A stretch of 64,000 bases of DNA from Vibrio metoecus (GTDB lineage: Bacteria; Pseudomonadota; Gammaproteobacteria; Enterobacterales; Vibrionaceae). Below the pieces are notes generated by a model. That model had not been told where the DNA came from. It saw only the letters and a list, made by a program, of their open reading frames with translations, and searched no databases. Positions 9,976 through 19,471 of this stretch are shown here, one piece after another. The stretch covers positions 1 through 64,000 of the forward strand of contig NZ_JJMN01000065.1 in NCBI RefSeq assembly GCF_000696385.1, given 5' to 3'. The position numbers were made by a program, and so were the translations under genes. Each line of letters starts with the position of its first letter. Position 1 is the stretch's first letter.

Positions 9976-10004
9976 CAAAAATGCCCCCGCAGTGCGGAGG
10001 CATT
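9976..10004 (-). terminator. Rho-independent terminator of nhaA
   Basis: On the minus strand ATGCCTCCGC (10003-9994) pairs with GCGGGGGCAT (9990-9981) with one G-U pair, and a T-run follows at 9980-9977. It lies about 25 nt downstream of the nhaA stop codon. Confidence 0.8.
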
Positions 10005-10025
10005 ATACTCACCAAATCATAGTGA

Positions 10026-11177
10026 TTATTGTGCTGATTTCAGCGGTAAAGAGAGGCGCAACAATGCATAACCCAATAGAGCTGCCGTAGTAGAGCCCAT
10101 CAGAATCCCCAAACGTGCGTAGGTGTCATAAGCCTCATTCACTTGGCCAAAAGCCAGTGATGAAATGAAAATCGACATGGTAAAACCAATCCCACACAGT
10201 ACCGACACTGCAAAAATATGTCTGAAATTAATACCCTCTGGCAACTTCGCCACGCCCAGTTTTACTGCAGCCCAGCTGAAGCTGAAGATACCAATCGGCT
10301 TACCTAAGCAAAGACCTAACGCGACACCTAATGGCAGCATCGATGTTAAACCGGCTAGAGAAACGCCTTGTAATGAGATACCTGCATTGGCAAAAGCGAA
10401 CAACGGTAAAATACCAAACGCCACATAAGGATGCAGTGCATGTTCCAGATGCTTCAGTGGAGAGTGCTCACCCTTGTTGCCTTTCAGTGGGATAGCAAAA
10501 CCAATGACCACTCCAGCCAATGTCGCATGTACGCCCGATTTCAATACCGCAATCCACAAAATCAAACCCGCGACTAAATACACACTGAGTTTAGTCACGT
10601 GTTTAGCGTTAAGCATGAACAGTACGCCTGTCATAATAAAGCCAACCGTCAGCGCGATGGTTGAAAGATCACTGCTGTAGAACAGAGCAATAATCACCAC
10701 AACACCAAGGTCATCGATGATCGCAAGCGCCAATAGAAACACTTTCAAGCTCACCGGAACGCGTTTACCCAGTAAGGCCATAATCCCTAGAGCAAACGCA
10801 ATATCTGTCGCGGCAGGGATCGCCCAACCTTGAATTGCCTCTGGATCATTAAAATTGAACATCACGTAAATCAGTGCAGGGGCAAGCATACCACCCACTG
10901 CAGCAATTGCCGGGAAAATGGCCGTTTCACGCGATTTTAAAGCACCTTCCAACAACTCGCGTTTTACTTCTAAACCGATCAACAAGAAGAATACCGCCAT
11001 TAGGCCGTCGTTGATCCAGTGTGAAACCGACATCCCAAACAGATAGGTATGCAAAAAGGCTTGATAGCCTTCAGCCATTCCTGAGTTGGCAATCACCATA
11101 GCAATCGCCGCAGCAATCACCAACAAGATGCCCCCTGCCGATTCCATTTTAAAAAAGTCTCGAATCATGTCAGACAT
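10026..11177 (-). CDS. nhaA: Na+/H+ antiporter NhaA
   Basis: A 383-aa inner-membrane antiporter with about 12 hydrophobic helices that exchanges protons for Na+/Li+ and protects against alkaline pH and salt. The ion-binding Asp pair is in [16 protein letters not shown]. The characteristic N terminus ([23 protein letters not shown]) and the helix IV segment ([11 protein letters not shown]) are intact, and the length matches the family. It stands alone, with its own terminator and a palindrome just upstream of its start. The adjoining norspermidine genes are unrelated in function. Confidence 0.97.
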   Translation of the reverse strand: MSDMIRDFFKMESAGGILLVIAAAIAMVIANSGMAEGYQAFLHTYLFGMSVSHWINDGLMAVFFLLIGLEVKRELLEGALKSRETAIFPAIAAVGGMLAPALIYVMFNFNDPEAIQGWAIPAATDIAFALGIMALLGKRVPVSLKVFLLALAIIDDLGVVVIIALFYSSDLSTIALTVGFIMTGVLFMLNAKHVTKLSVYLVAGLILWIAVLKSGVHATLAGVVIGFAIPLKGNKGEHSPLKHLEHALHPYVAFGILPLFAFANAGISLQGVSLAGLTSMLPLGVALGLCLGKPIGIFSFSWAAVKLGVAKLPEGINFRHIFAVSVLCGIGFTMSIFISSLAFGQVNEAYDTYARLGILMGSTTAALLGYALLRLSLPLKSAQ

Positions 11178-11195
11178 AAGTTTGTCCTTAAATTA

Positions 11196-11214
11196 TGTTA
11201 ATAATTGATTAACA
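11196..11214. promoter_or_regulatory. Palindromic operator candidate upstream of nhaA
   Basis: TGTTAAT and ATTAACA form a perfect 7-bp inverted repeat with a 5-nt spacer, starting 19 bp upstream of the nhaA ATG. The T-N11-A shape resembles LysR-type sites, and nhaA is controlled by the LysR-type NhaR in enterics. The link is inference, and no nhaR gene is next to it. Confidence 0.4.
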
Positions 11215-11403
11215 ATAGAATGATGACCCAGAGTGTAGCTAGGCTTGAGGCAATGGAAAAATCGATTGTAATGAGGCATTACTTCGGTTTTTCCGAGTTT
11301 ATTCAGATTTCAGTGTAAATTTCACCTAATTTCAGTATAGACATAGCGCTTTGCATGCCAATAGCAAAAATGGTAACGGATTGTTTTATCTTATCGGCAT
11401 AAC

Positions 11404-11430
11404 AAAGAAAGCGCATAATGCGCTTTCTTT
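11404..11430 (-). terminator. Terminator after the AttH-like gene
   Basis: A perfect inverted repeat, AAAGAAAGCGCAT / ATGCGCTTTCTTT, forms a hairpin about 30 nt beyond the stop of the AttH-like gene. It is T-rich on the minus strand and roughly symmetrical, so it could act in both directions. Confidence 0.7.
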
Positions 11431-11460
11431 GAGACAAACAGTAATGAAGGTATGTCAGCC

Positions 11461-12579
11461 TTAATAACCCGATAACTGCATAAATCCGGTTTCGTTATGG
11501 CTGCCTAGTATTTTTATTCGCCCTTCCCAATAGGGGATTAAAAAGGCTTGCCATGCATCTCGATCGAGCGGCTCAATAGAAACATCAATTTGTTGCTTAG
11601 GAATGATTAACCGCCAACGTAAAGGAATGCGCTTACCATTGCTGAGTTGAGACGAAGAGAGTGATTCTAGCTGGATATCACTATTCGACAACACGATATT
11701 CTTACCCTTACGGTCATACAACATGCCGTAGAAATAGTCTGGAACACCATCATGACGAAATCGATTGACGCTTAACCAGCGCTGTTCATCTAGCGGAATA
11801 ACGAAGTGATCGGTTCCGGTTTGCTCTGTCGCAACCAGTTCACTGCCCCACTCTTTGCTTAACCACGCTCGCCCACTGACACGAAGCGCAGGCTGGTTAA
11901 TATTGGGGGCGAATAAACCATGTACGGCAATGTAAGGTTGTTGAAACTGGTAACTCGCCAACGAAAGTAGATCTTGCCGGATTTGATATCCGCGATCGCC
12001 GGAAAGCACGTAGGGACCCAGTGCTCTCAGTTGCAAATTCAGTGCGAAATGGTCCGCGCTAATATGTAAATTACCGGGTAAAGGCCCCATTCCAAGCGAT
12101 CGCCAAGTCCAATTGTCAATCCACATACGGAAAGGTTGATCACTGCTCCCCGCTTGACCAATTCCGCCACGAGCTATTTTTTGATCCCGCAAAGCCATTT
12201 TCTTACCGTTAATGACTACCGAAGAGAAGTACAGCTGTGGTGTCTGCCACCCCATCGTATCTCGCTCGTCCTGAGCTAAACGCAGAAAATTCCACTGAAC
12301 ACTGAATGTGTTGCCACTTTCATCTTCAAGCCAGGCGTAAAATCGCCACCACTCTTGTTGGAATTCGGGACGAGAAGCGAAATCCTCCGGCAAGCTGACG
12401 GGGTGATTGGGCAGCACAGGTTCAAATATCGCCTGCTTGGTATGATTGGGGTGGTCTGGCGAAGAGAGCAACATATTGTGATATTCATTTTGCTCGTAGC
12501 CAATAAAGCCGACCACAAAGAACAAGGCCCCTAAACAGAGCCAAATCCATTTATTTGCTCGCAGGTGAAAACGGCGCAT
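11461..12579 (-). CDS. AttH-like lipocalin / CrtC-type membrane-anchored protein of an ABC system
   Basis: A 372-aa protein with an N-terminal membrane segment (KWIWLCLGALFFVVGFIGY) and a large exported domain of the AttH / carotenoid 1,2-hydratase (CrtC-like lipocalin) fold. Recognisable pieces are EWWRFYAWLEDESGNTFSVQWNFLR, RAWLSKEWGSE and the Trp-rich strands. I placed the start at ATG 12579, whose A overlaps the TAA of the upstream permease (TAATG), implying translational coupling. The longer reading from 12723 lies inside the permease gene. Similar trios of ATPase, FtsX-like permease and AttH are known in many proteobacteria (AttEFGH), but the substrate is not established. It likely acts in the periplasm, anchored to the inner membrane. 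Confidence 0.8.
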   Translation of the reverse strand: MRRFHLRANKWIWLCLGALFFVVGFIGYEQNEYHNMLLSSPDHPNHTKQAIFEPVLPNHPVSLPEDFASRPEFQQEWWRFYAWLEDESGNTFSVQWNFLRLAQDERDTMGWQTPQLYFSSVVINGKKMALRDQKIARGGIGQAGSSDQPFRMWIDNWTWRSLGMGPLPGNLHISADHFALNLQLRALGPYVLSGDRGYQIRQDLLSLASYQFQQPYIAVHGLFAPNINQPALRVSGRAWLSKEWGSELVATEQTGTDHFVIPLDEQRWLSVNRFRHDGVPDYFYGMLYDRKGKNIVLSNSDIQLESLSSSQLSNGKRIPLRWRLIIPKQQIDVSIEPLDRDAWQAFLIPYWEGRIKILGSHNETGFMQLSGY

Positions 12580-15032
12580 TACAATGCCTCTCGCAACGAT
12601 TTCATCGGTGATTTCCGTGCTAAACGAATCACAGGTAAAGCGCCAGCCAAAATCAGCGCAACCATTGACCAAACCACCGTATGTACATATTGGCCAGGCA
12701 CCATTTGTAACTGCATTGTCCAACCAAAAGAGTGTTTAATCACCACATCAATCACCAATTTGGCCAAGGTCAACCCCAATGGCAAAGCAATTAACAAAGA
12801 AATCGCACCAAAAACAAACAGTTGCATCCCGCCAATCAATACTAATTCTTTCCCAGAAACACCAAGACAACGCAGTAAGGAAACGTGGCGTTGACGTGAT
12901 GTTTCTCCAGCTAGGGTTGAAAAGAAAATGCCACAGACCGCAATAAACAGCGTGATATTACCCAACGTTCCTGCAATGGAGAAAGTACGGTCAAAGACTC
13001 GCATTGCGTGCGTATGAATATTGGTGTTATCAAAAATACGATCCGCATCCAGCCTGAAAATAGTGTCGAGACGTTTTTTAACGCTTTCACCGGTGAGCCC
13101 TTCTTTGAGCACGACCGCCAACGCAACGTTACCAGTACCGGCAAAGGCTTTCATCCAGTTTTGATGCGACATCATCACCTGATGATAAGGATTACCATAA
13201 TCGTAATAAACACCAAACACCGCCCACCCAGAGCCCATTGGCTCGGGTAAATCAATTAAGTCACCCGGTCGGATGCCAAGTTTCAATGCCATCGACTCAC
13301 TCACCATCACACCACGTGCATGGTGCAAGTGATACCAGTAATTCGGCACACCTAACTTCACCGTCAAAGAGTCCAATTCACCATCAGAAGCGCCGGTACT
13401 CACGACTTGCACTGGGCCATGCTGAGAGGCAAAATCTTTTTCCCATCGCCACCACACTGAATCGACCTCAGGTTGTTGCCCGAGCCATTGACTCATGCGC
13501 GAAGCCATACTGTTACTTGGATAGAGGTAAATATCTGCGGCGAGTCGCTGGCTCAACCAACGATCGGTGGTATCACGAAAGCTGCCTACCATGGTTTCAA
13601 CACCAATATTGGCGGCCAACGCCACCATGAAAGCCATGGTCGCCACACCTCGATAACTCATGCTCGCAGCCGCATCGGCGAAGAACCAGCGGACTTTGAC
13701 CCAACGCAGCGTATAAGAAAAACTGGTGAACAGTGTCCAGATAATGTATGGCGTAAACAGCGCAACACTCAGCAGCATCAAACCAATAATCGCGAAACCT
13801 GATTGTTGGCTTTGAGGGGCTTGGTATATCGCTACTGCGGCAACGCACAGGGCGCAAGCTAACAACGCTTGCAACTTAAACTCTTTACCAGCGAAACGGA
13901 CTAACGACAATCGAGCCGATAAGCGGATCGGTTGTGAACGTAATAAGCGTACCAAAGGCCAAGCACATGAAGCCAGCGCCGCAAAGAGTGCCATCAGTAA
14001 GCTGTAACTACTCCATGACCAATCCCACCCGATGTCCAAATCCACATTGGCGTTATACAGATAGCCTAAACTGCTGGCGACCGCAGGAATTAATTGGTTA
14101 GCGAGCAATAAACCAAACACGTTACCGCACAACCAGCTGACGAGCACCAACAGCAGCAGTTCAACCATCAGTGCCTGCCCCAACTGCCAGCCATTCACCC
14201 CCATCTGTCTGAGTGTGCCAACTAAAGGCTGACGCTGTACCATTGAAAGTGACATTGCCTGATAAAAAATAAAGATGCCGACAAGGAAAGCCAACATGCC
14301 CATCGCGGTTAAATTCAGGTGAAAGGCCTGCGTTAACGATTCCAACTCAGAACGGGTGCTGCGCACCAAAGTCAAACCATTCGGCAAACTCTTCTTCAAA
14401 CGATCCAACTTAGCGGCGGGCATATCCGCACACGCTATCACCGTGAGCCCGGAGCCCTTTTTCAGCATGCGCACTAAAGACAAATCGGCCACCACTCGCA
14501 TTCCGGTCACTTGGTTATGCGTATCAATGGTGATCGGGCCGAGTTTCGAACCATCGGTCAGCGCAATGTAGTCCCCTTCTTGCCAGTCTTGTAATTTGGC
14601 TAACTCTTGACTCACCATGATCGGATATGGCGGATTCATTAGTTGCAATCCGGTTTGTTGCGCCAATGTTTTACTGCTGTCTAAAGACAGTAACGCAACA
14701 GGATCAACGCCTTGCAAAATAATATCTAAGCCAGAAGTGGTACTGAAACGATAGTCATCAAAAGGCACACATTGCTGAAAACCATCTCGACGCAGTTGAA
14801 TATAAAAACCTTGAGGGATTTTATTGGCAATGTGTTTAGAGCGAATACGATAAGGCAGAGGATTGGAAAACAGTTTTTCACCATGCTCGTAACTCTGTCT
14901 TGCATGATGATTTATGGCCGTAACGCCAACCAGTAAGGAAACCCCAAGAGTTAAACCAAGCCAGACCAGAAAAATCTGCAGCGGATAGCGACGATAATGA
15001 CCCAATAGCGCTTTAACTACGGGCCATAACAT
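12579..15032 (-). CDS. FtsX-like ABC transporter permease (AttF/G type, large)
   Basis: An 817-aa permease with the duplicated FtsX/MacB-like layout. It has one N-terminal helix (LQIFLVWLGLTLGVSLLVGV), a large periplasmic domain, a helix bundle near residues 240-460 and a C-terminal three-helix FtsX domain (NITLFIAVCGIFFSTLAGE ... LAGALPVIRLARKSP). Such permeases usually do not import solutes; they extract lipids, lipoproteins or peptides from the outer face of the inner membrane (LolCE/MacB mechanism). I chose ATG 15032 because AGGAGGA lies 8 nt upstream; it overlaps the ATPase gene by 20 nt. The gene overlaps the AttH-like gene at its other end, so the three form one tightly coupled operon. 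Confidence 0.85.
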   Translation of the reverse strand: MLWPVVKALLGHYRRYPLQIFLVWLGLTLGVSLLVGVTAINHHARQSYEHGEKLFSNPLPYRIRSKHIANKIPQGFYIQLRRDGFQQCVPFDDYRFSTTSGLDIILQGVDPVALLSLDSSKTLAQQTGLQLMNPPYPIMVSQELAKLQDWQEGDYIALTDGSKLGPITIDTHNQVTGMRVVADLSLVRMLKKGSGLTVIACADMPAAKLDRLKKSLPNGLTLVRSTRSELESLTQAFHLNLTAMGMLAFLVGIFIFYQAMSLSMVQRQPLVGTLRQMGVNGWQLGQALMVELLLLVLVSWLCGNVFGLLLANQLIPAVASSLGYLYNANVDLDIGWDWSWSSYSLLMALFAALASCAWPLVRLLRSQPIRLSARLSLVRFAGKEFKLQALLACALCVAAVAIYQAPQSQQSGFAIIGLMLLSVALFTPYIIWTLFTSFSYTLRWVKVRWFFADAAASMSYRGVATMAFMVALAANIGVETMVGSFRDTTDRWLSQRLAADIYLYPSNSMASRMSQWLGQQPEVDSVWWRWEKDFASQHGPVQVVSTGASDGELDSLTVKLGVPNYWYHLHHARGVMVSESMALKLGIRPGDLIDLPEPMGSGWAVFGVYYDYGNPYHQVMMSHQNWMKAFAGTGNVALAVVLKEGLTGESVKKRLDTIFRLDADRIFDNTNIHTHAMRVFDRTFSIAGTLGNITLFIAVCGIFFSTLAGETSRQRHVSLLRCLGVSGKELVLIGGMQLFVFGAISLLIALPLGLTLAKLVIDVVIKHSFGWTMQLQMVPGQYVHTVVWSMVALILAGALPVIRLARKSPMKSLREAL

Positions 15033-15696
15033 GCAGCTGTCCTCCTTGCAGACGAATACAGCCATCCATATGTTGTGCGACTTTTTCACTGTGCGTCACC
15101 AATAATAGTGCACAGTCCAACTGACGCGTCAGCGAGGTCAGCAAACGCATCACTGCTTCGGCATTACGCTCATCCAAGCTGCCCGTCGGTTCATCGGCAA
15201 GGAGAATTTTCGGTTCCATATACAAAGCACGAGCAATCGCTGCTCTTTGTTGTTGGCCACCAGACACTTCTTCAGGGTATCGACCAAGCAGAGGCATGAG
15301 ATCTAAAGCAGAAAGGATTTGTCGCCACAAGCCCGCATCTTCAGGAAGCCCTTTAAGTTGGCGACAAAAACGAATGTTATCGGCAATATTCAGCGTTGGC
15401 AGCAAATTATATTGCTGAAAAATCTGCCCAATATTATTGCGGCGAAATGCGGTGCGGTTGTGCTCTGAGGTATGGTGCATAGGGAAGCCGGGAAACCAAA
15501 TTTCGCCAGAATCTACGCAGTCGAGTCCCGCAATAAGATTAAGCAATGTGCTCTTACCCGAACCACTTTCGCCCATCAGCGCTAACTGATCGCCTTGATT
15601 TAACGTCAACTCAGCCCCCTGCAACACAGGATGAAACTCATCACCGTCTACATAGCCTTTGCATAGGTCTACCAGTTGTAACATCAAACCACTCAT
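15013..15696 (-). CDS. ABC transporter ATP-binding protein (LolD/MacB family)
   Basis: A 227-aa ATPase with Walker A GESGSGKST, the signature EVSGGQQQRAAIARAL, Walker B KILLADEPTGSLD and the H-loop VTHS. This is the LolD/MacB/FtsE subgroup that pairs with FtsX-like permeases. It is first in the operon and overlaps the permease start. The ATG at 15696 has a weak ribosome site; ATG 15684 is an alternative. No substrate can be assigned from sequence. Confidence 0.9.
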   Translation of the reverse strand: MSGLMLQLVDLCKGYVDGDEFHPVLQGAELTLNQGDQLALMGESGSGKSTLLNLIAGLDCVDSGEIWFPGFPMHHTSEHNRTAFRRNNIGQIFQQYNLLPTLNIADNIRFCRQLKGLPEDAGLWRQILSALDLMPLLGRYPEEVSGGQQQRAAIARALYMEPKILLADEPTGSLDERNAEAVMRLLTSLTRQLDCALLLVTHSEKVAQHMDGCIRLQGGQLHVMARS

Positions 15697-15809
15697 TGCC
15701 GAAAATGAAACTGGGAACAGAATCTACACCAAAACCCCAAACGGAGAAAGCATTTTGGCTAGCAGATCACACTATATGCATTAATTTGCACCAATCGACC
15801 GATGAGTGT

Positions 15810-17186
15810 CTAATTTTCAATCAAATTCTTCATCCACTTCTTGCTTTTCATACGGTGTAATGAGCCAAACCATTTCACGGCTTCTTCGGTAAGGAACAGC
15901 AAATAAATCCATTCCGGATCGACTTTAAGCACCAAGGCGGCAAAAGCGGCCAATGGAATTCCAATACACCATTGCGCAACGATGTCTTGCCCTAAGCAGA
16001 ATTTCACATCGCCCCCCGCTCGCAACACGCCCACAATCACCGTCATAGGCAGTGAGCGCAGCACAATACCTAAACTCAAGATCAAAATGAATTTTTCTGA
16101 CAGCTCCCGAGTTTCCGGCGTCAGCGCAGTAAACGCACCAAGTACAGGAATTTGCAATAGATACAAACAGATCGCGACAACCACACCCACCAGAATACTG
16201 CACGCAGTGACCCCAATCGCTTGGTAATAAACAGCCTGATAATTTTTGGCACCGAGTTGATTACCCACGAGCACTGCGGCTGCATTCGACATGCCGATCA
16301 ATAGGCTCAACGAGATCGACTCAACGGGCGTCATCACCGATAACGCCGCAAGCCCCTGCACGCCAGTCTGCCCCATAATTGCATGGTAGGTGAATAACCC
16401 CGCAGCCCAGATCAAAAAGTTAAAGGTCGTCGGCAGAGAGAGGCGTAGAAAACGGCTGATCTTGGGCCAGTCAATCACGGCTTTCACATCTAACCAGCCA
16501 AAGGCCATCAAATGCTGTTTGCCATATAAATAGCTGTATAAACAAGCCACCTCAATTGCACCACTGAGCACAGTAGCTATCGCGGCACCTTCAATCCCCA
16601 TCGCAGGGAAGCCGAATTTACCGAAAATCAGGATCCAGTTAAGCAGAACGTTGGATAAGATACCGATACCGCTGAAAAAAGTGCTCACGCCAGGCTTATG
16701 CATGGCACGCAACCCAACAGCCATACTGCTCACACACGCTACCGCAAACATGGTGAACGAGGTAATCACCAAATATTGGCTACCTAAGGCGTTGACTTGT
16801 GTTGATTCGGTCGTCAGCGACATAATTTGTTCTGGGAAGAACAAGAACAGCAACACGGTGAAAAAGGCAAAGAAGTTAGAGACTAACCACGTGAGTGCCG
16901 TACTTTCACGCACACCTTTGCGATCCCCTGCCCCCCAATATTGCGCGGTCAGCAATGCGCCACCCGTGGTCACACCCACCAACATAATGGTGGTCACAAA
17001 AGTAGCGCGAGCGGCAACGCCAACGGCCGCAATTTCCGCTTCTCCAAGTTGACCTAACATCAAGACGTCAACCAACCCTCGGCTGGAAAACATGATATTT
17101 TGTAGTGTGATCGGCAACGCGATGGCGATCAGGCGGCGAAAAAAATCCCCTCTCATGTGGGATAAAACTTGAGAGACAACAGACAC
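15810..17186 (-). CDS. MATE-family multidrug/cation efflux transporter
   Basis: A 458-aa integral membrane protein with about 12 helices and the MATE signature regions (IALPITLQNIMFSSRGLVDVLMLGQLGEAEIAAVGVA; the second half begins RFLRLSLPTTFNFLIW). Members export drugs or dyes using Na+ or H+ gradients. V. cholerae has six MATE pumps; I cannot say which named one this is. The start is GTG 17186 with TGGAGTG 7 nt upstream. It is 113 bp upstream of the ABC ATPase gene and probably a separate unit. Confidence 0.88.
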   Translation of the reverse strand: MSVVSQVLSHMRGDFFRRLIAIALPITLQNIMFSSRGLVDVLMLGQLGEAEIAAVGVAARATFVTTIMLVGVTTGGALLTAQYWGAGDRKGVRESTALTWLVSNFFAFFTVLLFLFFPEQIMSLTTESTQVNALGSQYLVITSFTMFAVACVSSMAVGLRAMHKPGVSTFFSGIGILSNVLLNWILIFGKFGFPAMGIEGAAIATVLSGAIEVACLYSYLYGKQHLMAFGWLDVKAVIDWPKISRFLRLSLPTTFNFLIWAAGLFTYHAIMGQTGVQGLAALSVMTPVESISLSLLIGMSNAAAVLVGNQLGAKNYQAVYYQAIGVTACSILVGVVVAICLYLLQIPVLGAFTALTPETRELSEKFILILSLGIVLRSLPMTVIVGVLRAGGDVKFCLGQDIVAQWCIGIPLAAFAALVLKVDPEWIYLLFLTEEAVKWFGSLHRMKSKKWMKNLIEN

Positions 17187-17325
17187 AACATCACTCCACA
17201 GCGTGTGATATCCCCTTCCTAATCAGTCCATAAACTCGACCAAGGAGGGCATAGTAAGCAGAAAAATCCGCGTTATTATACTCACGCGTGCATAATCACA
17301 ACAAACGATTAAAAAGGATGACCGA

Positions 17326-18804
17326 ATGAAAAAGGTATTAGTGTTAGGTGCATCAGGTTATGTAGGGGCACAACTGCTACCATTACTTCTGGATGCGGGA
17401 TACCAGATCACCGCAGCCTCCCGTCAAATTGAAGCGCTCAACACTCGTCTGCCTACTCATCCCAACTTGACTCGGCTCAGTCTCGATCTCGCTGATCGTC
17501 AGAAAACGCTCGCGACCATCCCCAATTATGACCTAGTGTTTTTCTTAGTGCATGGTATGGCTCATGGGGGAGATTTTGTCGATTACGAGCTGTCATTGGC
17601 ACAAAACGTAAAGGATGCGCTCGATCTTCCGCATAATCAGGTGCGACATGTCATTTATTTAAGCTCTTTGCAGCCAGAATCCGGTCACTCGCCACACCTA
17701 CAAGCTCGTTACGATACCGGTCGAATTTTGCGCCAATCTCTCGTGCCCATTACTGAACTTAGAGCAGGTGTCATTATTGGTTCTGGTTCTGCGGCTTTCG
17801 AAATCATGCGTGATTTTGTGTATAACCTGCCCGTGCTGATCACGCCCAAATGGGTTGACTCCAAAGCCAACCCTATTGCGCTAACCAACCTCAATACTTA
17901 TCTGCTTAAGTTTGCCCAAGAGCAGCCACGCGAACATCAGATGTTTGAACTTGGAGGACCCGATGTATTGAGTTATCGAGAACAATTTCGCATTTTGTGC
18001 GAGCTCACTGGCAAACCATTTCGCTTGTGGTCGACACGCTTTCTCACCCCGCGCATGGCTTCACGCTGGTTAGGCATGGTCACGTCCGTGCCAAGCACCA
18101 TTGGTCGCTCTCTTCTAGAAGGATTGACCCACGATTTTATTGCGGACACCCATTCAATAGCGGCACGCTACCCGCAAGTGTTAATTTCCTACCGTGAAGC
18201 TGCCGCCCAAGCGATGGAGAGTGAGGGGACTTTTGTGCGTAGTCAGGTGTGGGGCTTTGATCCTAACGCCATTTTACGTTGGCAGCCCGGGTTTGGTTAT
18301 TACCCGAAACAGGCGGGTGCCAGCATCGAAACCGAGTTAAGTAACCAAGAACTATGGAAAGTGATCCGCACCATCGGTCATCGTGACCAAGGTTACTTTT
18401 TTGCCAACGTGTTGTGGCGCACACGAGAATGGCTCGATCTCTTTTTCGGCGGTGGTAAGCCGATCCGGCGTTATCCGGCCGGTGCTGAACTGGCGGTCGG
18501 TGATTTTATTGATTCTTGGAAAGTGATTCGCTGCCAACCTCAACAGTTTTTGTCGCTGCTGTTTGGCATGAAAGGTCCCGGATTGGGGCGTTTGGAATTC
18601 ACCATTGATGATTTAGGTGATAAGCGACGCCTCAACGTCACAGCTTGGTGGCATCCACAAGGTTTTCTTGGCCTCTTGTATTGGTATGCGATGATGCCGG
18701 CTCACCTGTTTATTTTCCGTGGCATGGTGCGAGCAATCATAAAAAATCCCGCCGCGATTAAGCGACGGGATCAATTTATAGAGAAACTCAAATGGATTTA
18801 TTGA
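17326..18804 (+). CDS. NAD(P)-binding SDR-like protein with C-terminal DUF2867 domain
   Basis: A 492-aa cytoplasmic protein. Residues 1-~290 are an atypical short-chain dehydrogenase/NmrA-like Rossmann domain (VLVLGASGYVGAQLLPLLLDAG at 4-25; YLSSLQPESGHSPHLQARYDTG in the active-site area). The C-terminal ~180 residues match DUF2867. The fusion is widespread in proteobacteria and usually annotated as an NAD(P)H-binding or nucleoside-diphosphate-sugar epimerase-like protein; its reaction is unknown. The ATG at 17326 has an AAGGA site. Its 3' end overlaps the convergent DUF2913 gene by 7 bp. Confidence 0.85.
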   Translation: MKKVLVLGASGYVGAQLLPLLLDAGYQITAASRQIEALNTRLPTHPNLTRLSLDLADRQKTLATIPNYDLVFFLVHGMAHGGDFVDYELSLAQNVKDALDLPHNQVRHVIYLSSLQPESGHSPHLQARYDTGRILRQSLVPITELRAGVIIGSGSAAFEIMRDFVYNLPVLITPKWVDSKANPIALTNLNTYLLKFAQEQPREHQMFELGGPDVLSYREQFRILCELTGKPFRLWSTRFLTPRMASRWLGMVTSVPSTIGRSLLEGLTHDFIADTHSIAARYPQVLISYREAAAQAMESEGTFVRSQVWGFDPNAILRWQPGFGYYPKQAGASIETELSNQELWKVIRTIGHRDQGYFFANVLWRTREWLDLFFGGGKPIRRYPAGAELAVGDFIDSWKVIRCQPQQFLSLLFGMKGPGLGRLEFTIDDLGDKRRLNVTAWWHPQGFLGLLYWYAMMPAHLFIFRGMVRAIIKNPAAIKRRDQFIEKLKWIY

Positions 18805-19457
18805 GCGCGAAAGGAGAGCGGTATCTCAGCCAACTGTGTGCCTTGGTTAGCTGGGAAAATCAGGTATTCACCGTGATATTTCACATTCGATTTGTAATCG
18901 GTCTGCTTGTGTACCATAAAACCGGCCGCAAAGGCTTTTTCAACAAAACCGGCATGATGACCACGCACAAACCAGTTCATCGGTTTGACTAATAACTCGC
19001 CATCGAAACAGGCTTCACACTGCACGGAACACAATGCCAATGAGTTCTGACCATCGGTAAAAATCTGCACTTTGCCAGCATTGACTAACGGCTCAGAGGT
19101 TGAAACTTCCCAACCCGCTTGCTCCATTTCATCCAAAAACGCTTCGATCTGCTTATCGGTAATCGGCGTATGGTCTTGCTCAGCAAAGAAATGGGCGTAA
19201 TACGCAGAGATGCGTTGAAACGTCGGTAACAGTTGTGATTCTGTCCCTTTTGAACGCCCTGCTTTCTGCCACTGAGTTAAATTGTCGCCAACACAACGAT
19301 GAAAACGTTGCGCTTTCAGTGCTTTCGTTACCCAGTGCACTAAAAAGTGGTTATTCGCGACTGGTGCATTCGCCAGTTTGCCCGCTTTATGTTCGGCCTC
19401 TAATTCTGCCAGTGCAGTATTCACCACATTTTGAATTTCTAAATGGTAGTTCGCCAT
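18798..19457 (-). CDS. DUF2913 family protein
   Basis: A 219-aa soluble protein of unknown function. The N terminus (MANYHLEIQNVVNTALAELE, NNHFLVHWVTKALK, then FHRCVGDNLTQWQKAGRSKG) is the hallmark of DUF2913, a family largely confined to Vibrio and relatives. I place the start at ATG 19457, which begins the conserved family sequence and lies 14 bp after the stop of the Bcr/CflA gene, so the two are probably co-transcribed. Its 3' end overlaps the convergent SDR/DUF2867 gene by 7 bp. Confidence 0.8.
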   Translation of the reverse strand: MANYHLEIQNVVNTALAELEAEHKAGKLANAPVANNHFLVHWVTKALKAQRFHRCVGDNLTQWQKAGRSKGTESQLLPTFQRISAYYAHFFAEQDHTPITDKQIEAFLDEMEQAGWEVSTSEPLVNAGKVQIFTDGQNSLALCSVQCEACFDGELLVKPMNWFVRGHHAGFVEKAFAAGFMVHKQTDYKSNVKYHGEYLIFPANQGTQLAEIPLSFRAQ

Positions 19458-19471
19458 TACGTCTTTTTTTC

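Larger units (their letters stand above)
9443..10025 (-). promoter_or_regulatory. Long leader and promoter region of the norspermidine operon
   Basis: This 583-bp stretch has no credible gene. From high to low coordinate it holds the nhaA terminator (9976-10004), an AT-rich segment at about 9840-9975 suited to the promoter of the norspermidine operon, the structured RNA (9665-9830), and about 220 nt of leader ending in the ribosome site of the fused gene. Confidence 0.5.

Noticed and set aside
9660..10071. Plus-strand ORFs of 66 and 112 aa upstream of the norspermidine genes
   Set aside because: They overlap the structured leader RNA and the nhaA terminator, have no ribosome sites, and their composition is non-coding.
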